Shown here: positions 10,684 through 22,632 of the stretch, in pieces | Position numbering within the stretch: position 1 is the first letter of the stretch | Layout of the letters: the number at the start of each line of letters is the position of its first letter | Assembly (NCBI RefSeq): GCF_000264905.1 | Contig: NW_006763151.1 | Location: 555,643-619,642 of the forward strand | Direction: 5' to 3' | Source of the DNA: Stereum hirsutum FP-91666 SS1 | Lineage: Eukaryota; Basidiomycota; Agaricomycetes; Russulales; Stereaceae | Length of the DNA: 64,000 nucleotides | The notes under the pieces: generated by a model | What the model was told of the DNA's origin: nothing | Database searches by the model: none | Seen by the model: the letters and a program-made list of their open reading frames with translations, nothing else | Position numbers and translations under genes: made by a program

Positions 10684-13600
10684 TCATACTGCACTACTCT
10701 CAGACCCCGTAGACCTCCTTTCGGTTGACGATACCCCACCAGGACCATGTCGCGATGCGTCGTCAACATCAGGTTCGTAGTAGTCGCGCGCTATAGACAG
10801 CACATCTTTGACCTGTTGTACCAGGTTATCCAGGTTGATTGGGATTTTTTTTAGGTCAAAAATGGAAGGTGAGGCATCCGAGGTGTTACTCGACGCTTCA
10901 ATTGTTTCTGCGATGTGCATAATGTTCTTCGACCACATGCCCCGCACGGTGCTCTTCTTCCATTTCCACAAATCATGCTCCTCACGCACAGTGTCCAGCA
11001 TATTTGGACTGAGAGAGCGGGACCGAACGATATAGACAGCCCACCGTAAACACTGTGCTATCGCGACTCGAGAGGACTGGTTGGTTGACCACAGAGCATC
11101 ATGGTGAGACGTGAAGCCTGTGATGATGGACAATAAGAGCAAGAAGAGTCGGTCATTGTACATAAATAATTCCGCACCACGTTCTAACGTGTCTGGGTGG
11201 TTTAATACGCGGGGGTATTCGTCAAAGAACCCCAACACGGGATGATAGAGCATGCAGTACAATGCTTCCATGACAGGGATACCGGAGAACATGATCTCTT
11301 GTCGCAACGCACGGTTCGCATCCAGATCATCATCATCAATCTGGAGTTGTTTGTCTAGAATCAGCAATATTTTGAGATGCCGGTTAAAATCTCGAAAAGG
11401 CGCCATCAGATATGTTCCTATTATGCTTCTGGACAAGCTCGCACGGGAGTTCATGATCGAATATATGTACCGAAAGAAAGCCCACAGCTGAGGGCCATCT
11501 CGAGGATCCAAGCCATCTATCAAGTTCTGGTATCCCTTTGACAGCACATCCGATTGCTGGTAAGAACTGATAACTTGCCTCACCCTGTCACGAGTCTTTT
11601 GACTCCACCAAAACAGTCCAGAGACTGCACTAGCGATACATAGAGCATGGAGAGTGGCGCACAAGGCGGAGACATTGCGGTTGTTGAACAAGTCTTTATG
11701 TTTTTCGAGCATAGTTATCGCTAGCTCAACACGCGATTTGGACTCGGCGGGAGACTCTGAGTCAGAGGGCTCCCACAGAGTATCGAAGTCCTTTGCAAGT
11801 TCCCAAGAGTGCTTGTGCGACAACAACCTTGTCAGTCCTCGTGAGATCCGCTCAATCTTCTTGCAGAGTTTGTGTTCGTCCTTGGCTTGAGTAACCGACG
11901 AAGCGAAGACATCGTCAACAGTTGATGCCCAATGGCTGATAACACCCCTCACTACATCGTGACTGGCATGAGGACTACGTATACTCTGGAGAGTGTTTAG
12001 TATTGTGGTCATGGTTTGATCATATCCACCAAATGATTGATAAACAATGCTAGTAACAGAGGGTCTCGTTGTAGTCCGCAATAAAGACCGCATTGCTTCC
12101 ACGGTGAAATGAGAAATCTCGGCTTTATTATCTTGAACAAGGGAAATCTCCTGCGCCTTCAATTTTTTCACATTGAACGCTGTCCAGTCTAGTTCATCGA
12201 GTGAGAGCCTGATATGAGTCATAGTGTCCATCCCACACAACCCACGAAATTTAATAAGGCACCACAGTATAGATACAGATGCCAGTGATCGCGTATTTTT
12301 GGCGAGAGCAGATGTGGCATAGATATAGTCGGAGAGAGGGGTGCGGTACGAGCAATTCACGAAAAACACAGGCAATATCGTGGAAACGACATATGCCACA
12401 TATGTCATTCCTGCCACAAGGACCATTATCACGCCGATTGTTTCGTCCAGGGGATTTAGGAAGATTACAAGGCCTATGAAGAAGAGCAACAATGCGGCGT
12501 GCAAAAGAAAAGGCAAGAAACCGACAATGTCGCGCACATGCCACTGTTTAATGCCCAAAAAGCGCATCTGTCGGAGAAGGGCACGCTCTCTGGGAGGTCC
12601 CGAGATGGTGGATGCATAGTTTTGTGCCCATTGCTTCACCAAGATGCAGAAAAGTGCTGTAGATAGGCTGAGGGCGAGACTTGTGAACCAGAATCCGTTC
12701 ACGGCTCGATCGATGGCACTAGCCGGAGCGGACTGGGTAGAAGCATTTAACGCGGACGCAGGAACAACGCTCGGAGACAGGCCTTGAGCAGCAGCGCGCT
12801 GCAGTGCTACTAACTCGGTGAGAAGCGAGGCAGTCGTCTGCGTATAATCGACCTGTAAAGACTGAGACGTCTGAGCCACAAAGGTCGTCACGACGGCGGA
12901 AAAGAGACCGGCCTACGACCATCAGGTGGTTCAGTGACAGTGATCATGGATGAATGAATTACACATACGAAGACAAGAAGGGTGTCTACTGTGTCTTTCC
13001 ATTCATCGACCATCTCGCGATCGTATATCTCCGCTTCGTCGAGGTATACTCTCCAGACACGGGCGTTCATTCCAGTTTCATCACCGAGTGTGTCTGGCTC
13101 GTATTTCGCCTCGTAATCGTCGTTGACAGGCACTACATGTAGGCAACTTGAGCATCAAAGATAGGTATTCAAACAGGCGTGCGTACCGTAATTGGTGACA
13201 TTCTGGAGAGGTTCGGGTAATGATTGTTGATTGACTTGCCCATCGCCGCCTGTTGCGCCTTTTCCAAAAGACTGAGAGGAAGTGTGCTCCACGGGAGCAT
13301 GTCCTAAGGCATTAGGCGCTTCAGCGGCTGTAGTGGCACCAACGTGGGCAGGACTCGGAACAGTAGATCCAGCCTTCGACTGCGGGCCTTCGTAAGATCC
13401 AGATACGTTCGTGACATGCGCGCCAATGATATCAGTGCTGATAGCAGCTCGGTGACCATGAGATGAACGGTCAACTTGGCCGTCTGCAGTCTCGAGCCTA
13501 ACATCTTCGTTCGTAGCAATTGGATCGATGTTATCGTTGCTAGGTACGACGGCCTTCTCGAAGTGTGGATCATTTGTATCAGTACGACTATATGAAGGTC

Positions 13601-13718
13601 TATGCTCATGCTCATGCTCAGGGGAAGCAGGAGGAAGCCTATGGAGCTCGATCTCAGAGTGATTCGTTGCCCTCTCTAAAGGGCTGTCTACGCTTGTAGA
13701 CGGCGAAGATGGAGCCAT
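10684..13718 (-). CDS. DUF6535 membrane protein, copy 1
   Basis: Exons 13187-13718, 12969-13132 and 10684-12912 join in phase to 974 residues. The N-terminal 177 residues are polar and disordered (SEIELHRLPPASPEHEHEH). The DUF6535 core begins with DDYEAKYEPDT and VWRVYLDEAEIYDREMVDEW. It continues across an intron with LLVF-AGLFSAVVTTFVAQTS. Helices follow: GFWFTSLALSLSTALFCIL, then VGFLPFLLHAALLLFFIGL and MVLVAGMTYVAYVVSTIL. The remaining C-terminal part (about 600 residues) is helical and cytosolic-looking with no known fold. DUF6535 is an expanded, uncharacterised family of agaric fungi. Together with copy 2 it forms a tandem pair. Confidence 0.9.
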
Positions 13719-14594
13719 GGTTGAGTACGCCCTAAAAACGATACGGGGTGGGTAAGTACTGGGTTAGTTAAGAACGCGACGATGTGAAGAGTATGAGAAG
13801 AGGGGCGTCTGTGCGAGTCAACGTCCCCCCATCCGTGTATATATGTCAAGTCCCTGCACAGCATACCTTCAGGAGTCTGCATGGAAAGCCTCCACCATCA
13901 AGCATGTCTCTGGAAACATTCTGAACTGTCAAGCTTGCGAGACAGACATGAGCATTGCACGCCATGCATATGTCCATTTGAGGATATCTATACCCTTCGG
14001 GGTCAAGCCAGCAATTTACCTGCAGGCTTGACACAATACGATCTGTAGTACTATTTTTGTTTCGGGAAGATTCTGTGGTAGTGAAAGGTCACCTGGTGTT
14101 CATCTCCGTTTGGTTGATATAGTTAACATCGACCACTCTATCGAAGTTTAACTCTCTCCTGGAGACCGTGTTACGATTTCGATCACATGAATAAAAATTT
14201 CGTAAGTCGACTGAAATAAGGAAATCCGAAGGTGAGGTCAGGTGTATTTTTGTATCTGGAGAGCGCGGAGAGATACCATGCCTCATATGAGCACCTCATA
14301 TCTGTTCTGTTCACTGTCACCCTATCATATTGCGTTATCCAAAAGTACAAGAACCTACGAACATACTCCGTGGTAGCAGAGCAAAGAAACCACTTCCATA
14401 ACAATATAAGCGAACTTTGTTCCTGAAGAGGTAAGCTACCATCCACCTCCCTATTTGTTTGAAGAGACTCACCTTACAGTAATGTGATCGTGCCCCAAGT
14501 CTATCCTACCACCCATCAGAGTCGTGCCCGCTCCACATTCTCCACATAGGCACATCCACTACCAGGTTTAAGAAGAGTGTCGCACGAGGACGGC
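13719..14594. other. Region between DUF6535 copy 1 and the truncated copy
   Basis: No gene was recognised. The stretch was searched for the conserved second exon of the neighbouring DUF6535 genes (motif DDYEAKYEPD) and for the helix block; neither is present. It probably represents the lost 3' part of the truncated copy plus promoter sequence of copy 1. Confidence 0.4.
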
Positions 14595-15215
14595 TCATCG
14601 TGATAGGAGAGACACCTGGTTCGACGCTTGAGCTGCTTTGATCGCCCACAGCATGTCCCACGGCTCTAACGCTCCTCTCCGGCACCTCCTTGGAGAAGAT
14701 ATCCCGGTCGAGAAAATAAATCGCGCATTTTGTAAAGTGTATCGCATGTCTGCATTTTGCCTTGGTGCCAGAAGGCCGAGGAATTTTGTGTACTGCGGGA
14801 GCTGCAGTATGGAAAGATCCCGGATTGTAAGCTTCGGCAACGAGCGCCTCGTATAATTGTTAGACCTTGAATGCGTACAGACACCAGAAATCGGATGTAC
14901 CAGTACATCGATGGCGTCAACACGGGTAACACTGACAGAGCGAGGGGCGTGAGACGCCTCGTCGACGAGCTGGAGACCATCAATCTCGATCGCGACATGA
15001 AGCTCAATAGCATCGTTTCCAGGAATGATAACCTCTTCTAGACGAGCTGCGTCACTGTGAGAGTGGTGCTCTGAAGCTTTGAGCCCATGCTCGCAGAAGG
15101 CCCCGTTATCAACCTCAGTATCGGAACGACGAGCCTGAAGCTCGGTTTCACTGGCAGAGAGAGATACGCTTTTGAAAGCACTGTCTGAGGTGTTCTGTAG
15201 GTGTGGTAGAGTCAT
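14595..15215 (-). pseudogene. Truncated DUF6535-gene copy (N-terminal part only)
   Basis: The frame opens with ATG at 15215 (MTLPHLQNTSDSAFKSVSLS). It is clearly related to the N-terminal region of copy 2. Here ARLEEVIIPGNDAIELHVAI and SHAPRSVSVTR correspond to IRLEQIIVHGNHVVERTAAS and LHTPRSVTYAD there, and NNYTRRSLPKLT corresponds to DNVTRRSSSRAG. After about residue 125 the similarity ends and the frame runs into an unrelated tail to a stop at 14595. No DUF6535 exon follows. It looks like an incomplete tandem duplicate or the remnant of a deletion. It could still produce a short protein. Confidence 0.7.
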
Positions 15216-15663
15216 TAGAAAACCCAAGTTGACCTAGAAAATGAAGGATAAGTAGTCGAAGTCCGCAGTGGTAGCCTACCAAAGAAAAGAGAGCTGCGCT
15301 CAGGCGCGGGAAGTGCCGACGCGCCTTGCCTTTCTATAGGTGAGCACAAAAAGTGCCCCAAGTCATTGCCAGTTTCCTTCCGAACTTGAATCTGCCTTCA
15401 TACAGATCTCGCAAATACACTTCAATATTACCTGCTCCCTTACGCTTTCCCTATCTTGCCTTGGTGTGCGACTCACTTCGATTCTCGAATATGCATGGAA
15501 AGGCGAACTAGTACTAACAACCTCGTTTGGAAGGAAACACAAAGATGGACATTCTCACATATCATCTTCATCACCGAGCCCTAAAGTCACCTCCCATCCT
15601 CTCCCATCTCATTTTCTAGCAGTTCCGATAGACAATACGGTCAGAAATATCCCTCCGACACAT
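15216..15663. other. Spacer between truncated copy and DUF6535 copy 2
   Basis: About 450 bp without a supported gene. It probably combines the 3' region of copy 2 and promoter sequence of the truncated copy. Confidence 0.4.
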
Positions 15664-18587
15664 CTAACTTCCGGTGTACATCTTTCTGAGCGATGATACC
15701 CATCGCTGAGACATAGCTGTACCAGTACTAGAAGGCATAAAATAATCATAGCTGATGCAATCCACCGCCTCAGCAGAGCGTATCAGATCTTCATAGTCGA
15801 TTTGAGACTCGCTTGGATCATTAACGGAAGACAGGTTATCGGAGCGATGAGCGATGATTGTTTGGACGACGGGCATGATGTTTTTTGGCCACATGGCCCG
15901 TATTGTACTATGCTCCCATCCCCATAAATTGTACTCATTAATATGTTCAGTGTCTAACATATCTGAGGTAGGAGGATCAGAATCATGCATCAGAATGGTC
16001 TGGCAAATCCACAACAAGCATAATCCCAATGCATCACGAGCCGATTTACTGGCTGACCATTCTGGATGCCTAGTCGCGAAACCGGTGATGATAGACAACA
16101 ATAGCAAGTAGAACCTGCTGAAGAAGATAGACCTCTCAAGAATGCCTGACCCTTCCCTAGCTTCGTTAGATATTCCGAGTTCTCTGATAAACACCAAGTC
16201 GGGAGAGTAGAGCATACAGTATAAGACGGTCATGACAGCGACTGCAGGCATATGCGGTTCATGGTATGCATCATCAGTGGTGAAGACCAGCATAGTGAAG
16301 GGCCTCCGATAGAGGTATTTACCGAGAAGAATTAGTATCTTGAGGCGACTCTCGAAATCCTGCAAGGGCCGCAGCAAGTACAATGTTTCTCTATATCCAG
16401 CTGTGTCGTTCAAATTGTTCGTAAGATCAACTCGGTGGAGCACCAAATCCGTGATCAATGCGACATAACGTAGGAAAGGCCAAAGATGAGGGCCATTTTC
16501 GGTATTTAACCTGTTGAACAGCTCGTGATATGTCTCTATTAATGTGTCTCTGGACTTCACAAAAACTTCCTTCGGACTGTGCATAAGTGAATAGATATAC
16601 AGAGCATGAAGAGCGGAGCAGACTGAGGATAACTGGTGATCGTCAAGAGACCCTGGATGATTCTTCAGCAGGGTTATGGCTTGCTCGACCCGCGAGGGCT
16701 GCTCTGGTGGTCCAGGCACTCCACAAATGAAATCAAGTGCAAAAGGGAGCATCCTCTTGGGGGCTCGCACGTGCGACCAAAACTTCGTTAGTGCCCGTGA
16801 CATCCTCTCCAGATGAAGGACCTTCAAATGCAAGATCCGCTCACCCTCAGTCCCAGGATGAGAGACCCATGCCAAAACATCGTCAACAGCTGATGCCCAG
16901 TCGCTGGTGATGTCCCACTGCTCATCCTCCCAGCTGAGAACTGCCATGTCTGCCATAGTCGTTTGGTCGAACCCAGCAAGGGACTGGCGGACAATGCTTA
17001 TGGCAGAGGGTCTTGTTGTGGTCTCCAATAAACACTGCGTCGCGGTCGTGGTTAGATGCGAGACCTCGGCAGGGTCATGGATTAGGCGTATATCCTGTCC
17101 CTTCAAAGTCATCATGGAGGATGTTCCATCTCTCATGCGGAAATACTGCCAAGGTTTAGCATTTAGATGGCATACAAAACCAATGTAGCGGTAGCACCAC
17201 ATGATCAATCTCCACATTCCTCTGACAATTTGTCGAGTAAACGCCACGGAAGCGTAAATATAATGAGACAACGGCGTTCGATATGGACAATCAAGACAGA
17301 TTGCAGCCAGGAAAGTGGAGATAGCATAGGCTGTATATGTCAGACCAGCCACAAATATTATAGCCGAACAGATCGCCACGTCCAGGGGGAACAGAAAGGT
17401 GGCAAGGCCAATGAAGAAAAGCAGCAGCGAAACATGGAGTAGAAGGGGCAGGACCCCTACGATATCACGGACACACCACTTATTCACTCCGGCAAAGCGC
17501 ATCTGTCGAAGGAAGGCGCGCTCTTTAGGAGTTCCAGATATCGTAGAGGTATAGTTCTGAGACCACTGTTTGACCAGGATGCAGATTAGAGCCGTGGAGA
17601 GGCTTAGTGCAAGACTCGCGAACCAGAAGCCGTTAATGATGCGATCGGATTGAGCAGAACTGAACGGCGTAGTGGCGTTCAAAGGCGACGCTGGAACAGA
17701 GTCAGGAGAAAGGCCTTGAGCAGCGGCGCGCTGCAGCGCGACAAGCTCGGTGAGAAGCGAAGCGGTCGTCTGTGTGTAGTCGGCCTGCAAAGATTGAGAC
17801 GTTTGGGCTACGAAGGTCGTCACAACGGCGGAGAATATACCGGCCTACGACCATTATTATGTCAGTGTATGCGGCTTCTGACGAACAAAAATAACTAAAG
17901 TGAACTCACAAAGACAAGAAGCACGTCGACTGTGTCTTTCCACTGCTCGGTCATCTCGGAGTCGTAAGCTTCTGCCTCGTCGAGATATACTCTCCAGACA
18001 CGAGCATTGGAGCCGACTTCCTCACCCCATGGATCTGGCTCGTACTTCGCCTCGTAGTCATCTCCTACACACATCAATAAGCGTACGCACGGATGGTTTC
18101 CGTGGGAGTATTCGGAGAGACACGTACCATAACCGCCGGTATTCCGATGGAGTCCAAAAAACGGCTCTTTGGATTGTCTCTTGGGCTCGGCGGTACCGTT
18201 AGTCGGGGCCATCCTAGAAGGATGAGACGTGCTGTGGAGTTGCACAGGGGTTGTAGTGGAGACATTTCCTACATCATATGTCCCTTCGCCGTTATTGGAG
18301 GCGACGGCGGCAGGGTCAACATTCGAACCCGCTCTAGATGACGATCGCCTTGTGACATTATCCAGCTTAGAATTTAGAGGCACATAGACTCCCAAACTCG
18401 GGTGTGCATCGTGTGCATCAGCGTAGGTAACAGAGCGAGGGGTATGCAACACCTCGTCAACTCCAGACTCGGGTTTCCCAGCCTCGACGATATCGTGCCC
18501 ACTCGCAGCAGTACGCTCGACGACATGATTTCCGTGAACAATTATCTGTTCCAGCCGAATTTTATCAGAAAGCCCAGTATCGGACAT
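15664..18587 (-). CDS. DUF6535 membrane protein, copy 2
   Basis: Exons 18128-18587, 17910-18064 and 15664-17844 join in phase to 931 residues from ATG at 18587. The second exon carries DDYEAKYEPDP and VWRVYLDEAEAYDSEMTEQW. The third starts AGIFSAVVTTFVAQTSQSLQ and contains the membrane helices GFWFASLALSLSTALICILV and PLLLHVSLLLFFIGLATFL. Intron positions are the same as in copy 1, so the two are tandem duplicates. The start is uncertain. The frame is open upstream for about 270 nt and reads SSGIELHARSSRLQAPETE there, like the N-terminus of copy 1. However, the homologous ATG (near 18727, MTVPAPLE) is in another frame. Function unknown. Confidence 0.85.
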
Positions 18588-18727
18588 GACATCCCTCTCA
18601 GGATGTTGGTCTGAGGGCCCGTGCTCGGTTTCGGGAGCCTGAAGGCGAGAAGAACGAGCATGTAGCTCGATTCCGCTCGACGCGCTGTTCGAGAGATCAG
18701 TGTCTCTAAGGGAGCCGGTACAGTCAT
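18588..18727 (-). pseudogene. Possible frameshifted N-terminal extension of DUF6535 copy 2
   Basis: The truncated copy starts MTLPHLQ and runs on to SVSLSASETELQARRSD; copy 1 has DSPLERATNHSEIELHRL. In copy 2 the matching start MTVPAPLE near 18727 and the matching continuation SSGIELHARSSRLQ lie in different frames, with no intron signal between them. A single-base indel in this copy, or in the assembly, would explain it. Confidence 0.45.
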
Positions 18728-19623
18728 GATAAGATGTGGGTCGACCTGAAGAACGAGGAGCCGAGAGACGAAGAGGACGAGATATAAGGACAAGGAGAAG
18801 ACGCAGTAGGAGGAGTCGTAGTGGGGATGTATCGCCTCGGGCAGCCTCCAGAGCAATTGCACACTACTTCGGACTCCGCTGGTCAGAGCCATGGTGTGGG
18901 AACCAACTTGAAACGCAAAATGGTGTGGCGTGGTGTGGCGTCTCCCACTTCTCCCACATCCGAGTCATTCATGCAACCCTCCCCCGTTCACAACAAAATT
19001 CTCCCTTAAGCACATCTTACCTTCATAAACACAAGCAGCTGAAATCCAACACAAGTTCGCTCATTCATCCACGAATACAAGCTGCAGGAAGAGTCAACCG
19101 GCTTCTTTCCCTCGTCCAACCACGTTCCGCTACACTACATCAGAACAGACAAATTTATGAACATCACGCATCGAACAGAGAAGAGATCCAGAGGAGATAC
19201 GAGGGAACCTAGTGCTAAGTGCTCCTCAGGGTATATTACTCGACTTCAAGGGTAGGGTGTGATATGGTAGAGGTGGAGGTAATGACAGGCGCCGGCGGTA
19301 TGTACGCAAGGACGGACACAGACAATGTTAAATAGGTAGACGACCAGAAGCGAATGTGGGGGGTGAAGGAGCACTAAGTGGTAGGGGCTCGCTCGGAGGT
19401 AGAAACAAACAAACAGAGTACGAGGATGGCCACATTGGAGTAAATAAGTGAAGATTGAAGAAGACAATAAACGACGCCACAAGAACAAGCGTAAGACGCG
19501 GTAGTAGCCTACGCTCGTTCGATGAACCGATTCGATAATGCAACATAGGAAAAGATCCGCAACACAACATTCAACCCGATGAAGCGACTAAAATATGCAA
19601 AGTCCGCTAACTATGTATACCCC
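18728..19623. other. Intergenic region
   Basis: No gene was recognised on either strand. The stretch includes the promoter side of DUF6535 copy 2 and the 3' side of the GPI-protein gene. Short frames lack splice or codon support. Confidence 0.5.
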
Positions 19624-21209
19624 TTAGAGCAAGAGGGTAACGGCACCGAAGGCCAACGCTCCCAACATCGACCCAGCGACAACGACCTGTCCAACCTGAG
19701 CCCTCGCGCTAGCAGCGCTGTCCAACAACCCGCTGCTGATAGATCCACCGGCAGCGACAACGGAGCCGCTAAGGAAAGTCGAGCCGCAAGTGGTCTGGAT
19801 ACCGTTGTAGAGGGCGGTCTGGCCGGAAAGCATGGGCGAGTTGGCGAGACCTGGGGCGTAGGCGACAGACGACTCGAAGTTCATGTATGCGGTCATAATC
19901 TCCTGCGTGCACGTGGTGCAAAGTTGCTCGCTGGTGAGGCCGGCGGTGAGGTAGAGGAAGAGGAGGTTGTCGGAGCTGTACGTCGTCACGTTTGGAACGA
20001 ACGCGACCTGGTCGTCCCTCTTGCTTGACAACGATACGCTCGAATACAGGCTGTCTCCGCTGCTGCTGCTACCGGCGAGACGAACAGTTGACGCGGCGGA
20101 AGAAGTCGTGTTTAGGGTGCTGACGCAGTACCTGCCACTGTCATCCTTGGAGCAGATGGCCTCCTTGAAGGGGATGAGAGAGTAGAGGACATCGTAGGTG
20201 CGGATGACGTCCGAGTTGACGGAGGATGTGAGCTCTGCGGTGCAGTTCCCGTAGAAGGATGCGAGGAGGCCGCGAACGGTGGATTGATCGCAGGACGTGG
20301 TGCTACTGCAAACGTTGTTGAGCGCAGAAGAGATGGTAGATGCGGAGGCAGTGCCGGTGGAGTTTCCGGAAGGACCGAAGTCGGCGGTGGCATTCACAAG
20401 TGGGCTGGCGCAAGAGGCGAGAGCAGTGTCGGTATCGAGCGAAGTGAGGAATGAGGAGCAGGTGGAGGAGATGCCGCTGGGGATAAGCGGGTTGGCCTGG
20501 GACATAGAAGGTCAGTATGAAAGTTTCAAGATATCGTCCGACCTGAACTGAAAAGACTGTTGCACAATGCATCGGACAAGCCAAAATAAAAAGACCAAGA
20601 CGCGAGATAGCTAGGCTCGCATGGAAGAAGACCTAACCGGAGTGCGACCTGAAAACGGGCATGGTAGGCCGTTCTATGCCCGACAAGACAGTTTCGAGTA
20701 CGCAACCCTCGACATGACAGTGAATAAGGAGCGATAGGATATGTCCATCAAGGCCTCCGATCAAGGCTAGGCTCCATGCCATGGTGCACAAAGATGTAGA
20801 GTAAGTAGAGTGAAGCCGTGCGGGTCGTTGTTTCTGAATTGGCTTTGAACGTTCAAACCAGACTTGTCTCACCAACGAGCAATCCGCACAACGTTAGGAG
20901 GTAACATGGAGAGGAAGGATCTGGAGTATCTTCGAGTCAAATTCTAGAAAGATACAAATCGTCGAGGAGTAAACCATCCTGGGCGTCGCACCAGAGAGAT
21001 TGGGCAGCGCTTGTCAACTCCTCGCTTTGACTCGGTTTTATACCACCGACTCACAGCACCGCAATCCCAAGACTCTCTTCACTCTCAACGTCACCTGCTG
21101 CGCTCTCAACTGCGCTGCCCTCAAAAAGACCACGACCCCACAAAAAATTCGAAATACTCACCGCGAGGACGGCGGTGGCCATGAGCGAGACTACTGCGAC
21201 GGACTTCAT
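19624..21209 (-). CDS. Secreted, probably GPI-anchored Ser/Thr-rich protein
   Basis: Exon 1 (21162-21209) encodes the signal peptide MKSVAVVSLMATAVLA and ends with a strong donor. Exon 2 (19624-20496) continues ANPLIPSGISSTCSSFL, for 306 residues in all. The mature part contains many Cys (for example CASPLVNATADFG, NNVCSSTTSC, LCTTCTQEIMTAYMNF) and several N-glycosylation sites (NVT, NTT). It ends in a hydrophobic tail (VVVAGSMLGALAFGAVTLLL) after a small-residue stretch, as expected for a GPI attachment signal. Similar proteins (DUF7729-like) are common cell-surface proteins in mushrooms and have no known role. The intron of 665 nt is unusually long, so a missed small exon is possible. An alternative start at ATG 20505 would lack the signal peptide. 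Confidence 0.7.
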
Positions 21210-22013
21210 ATCTCACGAGCTTGAACGGAGGACTGGGGGTGAGCTGAATGAGCGACTAGGGTAGGGAGCAGAACAAAGCTGACGACGACGACGAAGAGAG
21301 TCCGAGCGCGACAGTGAAGGCGATGGGCAGCGGGTAAAAGTCAATCGCGGGAATGGCCCAGAAGCCTGGCAACCAAAATCAAACACCCCACGTGGCTTTC
21401 CTTGGCTCGTTCGTCTTGGCGCACGAAGAGTGGCGACAAATCATTTTTGTGTGGCCCAGAATGTTCATCCAAGGTATGGAGTGGGTTGAAAGAGTGACAA
21501 CAGACTAAACGATGTTGGAGGAGAGTTCCCGAAAAAATATGTTGTGTCAATGAGCAAGTCACCACGGGCACTTGAAAGTTGAAGGATGCTGAAGTTGAAG
21601 CTCCGATATATACATGCCGGTCTCTCCCGCGCCTCTTCCAGGACTCGGACATTTACGATCCCATCATCTTTGCGTCTGACAGTCTTGTAAGTGTCCATTC
21701 TCCCCAAGTCACGACTTCAAAGGCACTCGATCATTTACATTCGATATACAAGTACATACAACGCATAAATCCCAAAACAGAGCGTAGAAAAATAGCGGCA
21801 TCAAGAAGTTCACCCAAAGTTCACCCCACAGGCTGAGAATGCCGTCAGCTCACATTAACGCTGGATTTATCTCGAGAAGAAGTACGTACCCTATCCCGCC
21901 TGTTGTTTGCATTGACGTCTCTCTTGTGCTTGATACAGAAAATTAGGTTAACAGCCAGCCTTATCCGGAGCGCTAGCGATACTAGTACTCAGCCGATGCT
22001 TACACATATTGCC
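21210..22013. other. Intergenic region
   Basis: About 800 bp between the GPI-protein start and the 3' end of the repeat-peptide gene. No gene was recognised. It must contain the promoter of the GPI gene and the terminator of the peptide gene. Confidence 0.5.
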
Positions 22014-22632
22014 CTAATCTTGGCCCTGGGTCCAGTCATCACTGTCGCCATCTACACTATCCTCAGCGCGCTATGGACTGTTATGAGACCTGGGCGGATG
22101 CTTTTTCAAACAGGAGACACACCTTTTGCCCGCTGGATGAAGTCCAGTCGTCGCTATCGCCATCCACGCTATCCTCAGCGCGCTACAATTTGGCATGAGA
22201 CTCGAAACGTTGCGCATGTTATCAGGGACAGACTTTTTTTCCGCTGGACGAAGTCCAGTCGTCGCTGTCCCCATCCACGATATCCTCAGCGCGCTATAGA
22301 CTAGCATGAGACTCGAGACGTGGCGCATATTCAAACAGGAGACACACCTTTTGCTCGGTGGACGAACTCCAGTCATTGCTGTCGCCATCAACTTCATCCT
22401 CAGCGCGCTGAATTTCCCTTGAGTATCATAATCGGGTTGCCTGTCGGTAATGGACAACATACCTTTCTCTGGGTACATTCCCAATCATAATTGTCATCAT
22501 CGACGCCATCGTCGCGCTAGAGTCATAATGCAGAAGGGGCTGAGAAACTTGCTATGTACGCAACGAGTTCGAGATTACCTTGCCCGAGCTGGCTTGCCAG
22601 CAGCTATTATCCTCGTCGATGCTATCAGTGCG
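22014..22632 (-). repeat. Six tandem exon-plus-intron units of about 110-116 bp
   Basis: The block is built from units of one 54-60 nt exon plus one 51-62 nt intron. The four 3'-most exons (ending at 22407, 22293, 22182 and 22070) are nearly identical over the sequence coding RAEDxVDGDS. Their introns are also alike (GTGTGTCTCCTGTTTGAA shared by the introns after exons 4 and 6). The two 5'-proximal units are diverged but keep the length, the CGC start and the AAG end. This is tandem duplication of an exon with its intron. Confidence 0.9.

Noticed and set aside
18736..19212. Plus-strand frame of 158 codons upstream of DUF6535 copy 2
   Set aside because: Very Arg-rich, no recognisable features, and opposite to the open 5' region of copy 2. 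Taken as an antisense shadow.
22071..22484. A continuous 137-codon minus-strand frame and a 133-codon plus-strand frame over the tandem repeats
   Set aside because: Both run through the introns of the peptide gene and are frame shadows. The spliced seven-exon model explains all repeat boundaries, splice sites and the KR pattern.
22014..22632. CRISPR-like regular repeat spacing of about 110 bp
   Set aside because: Repeats and spacers are an exon-intron series of a eukaryotic gene. Repeat length and coding content do not fit a CRISPR array.
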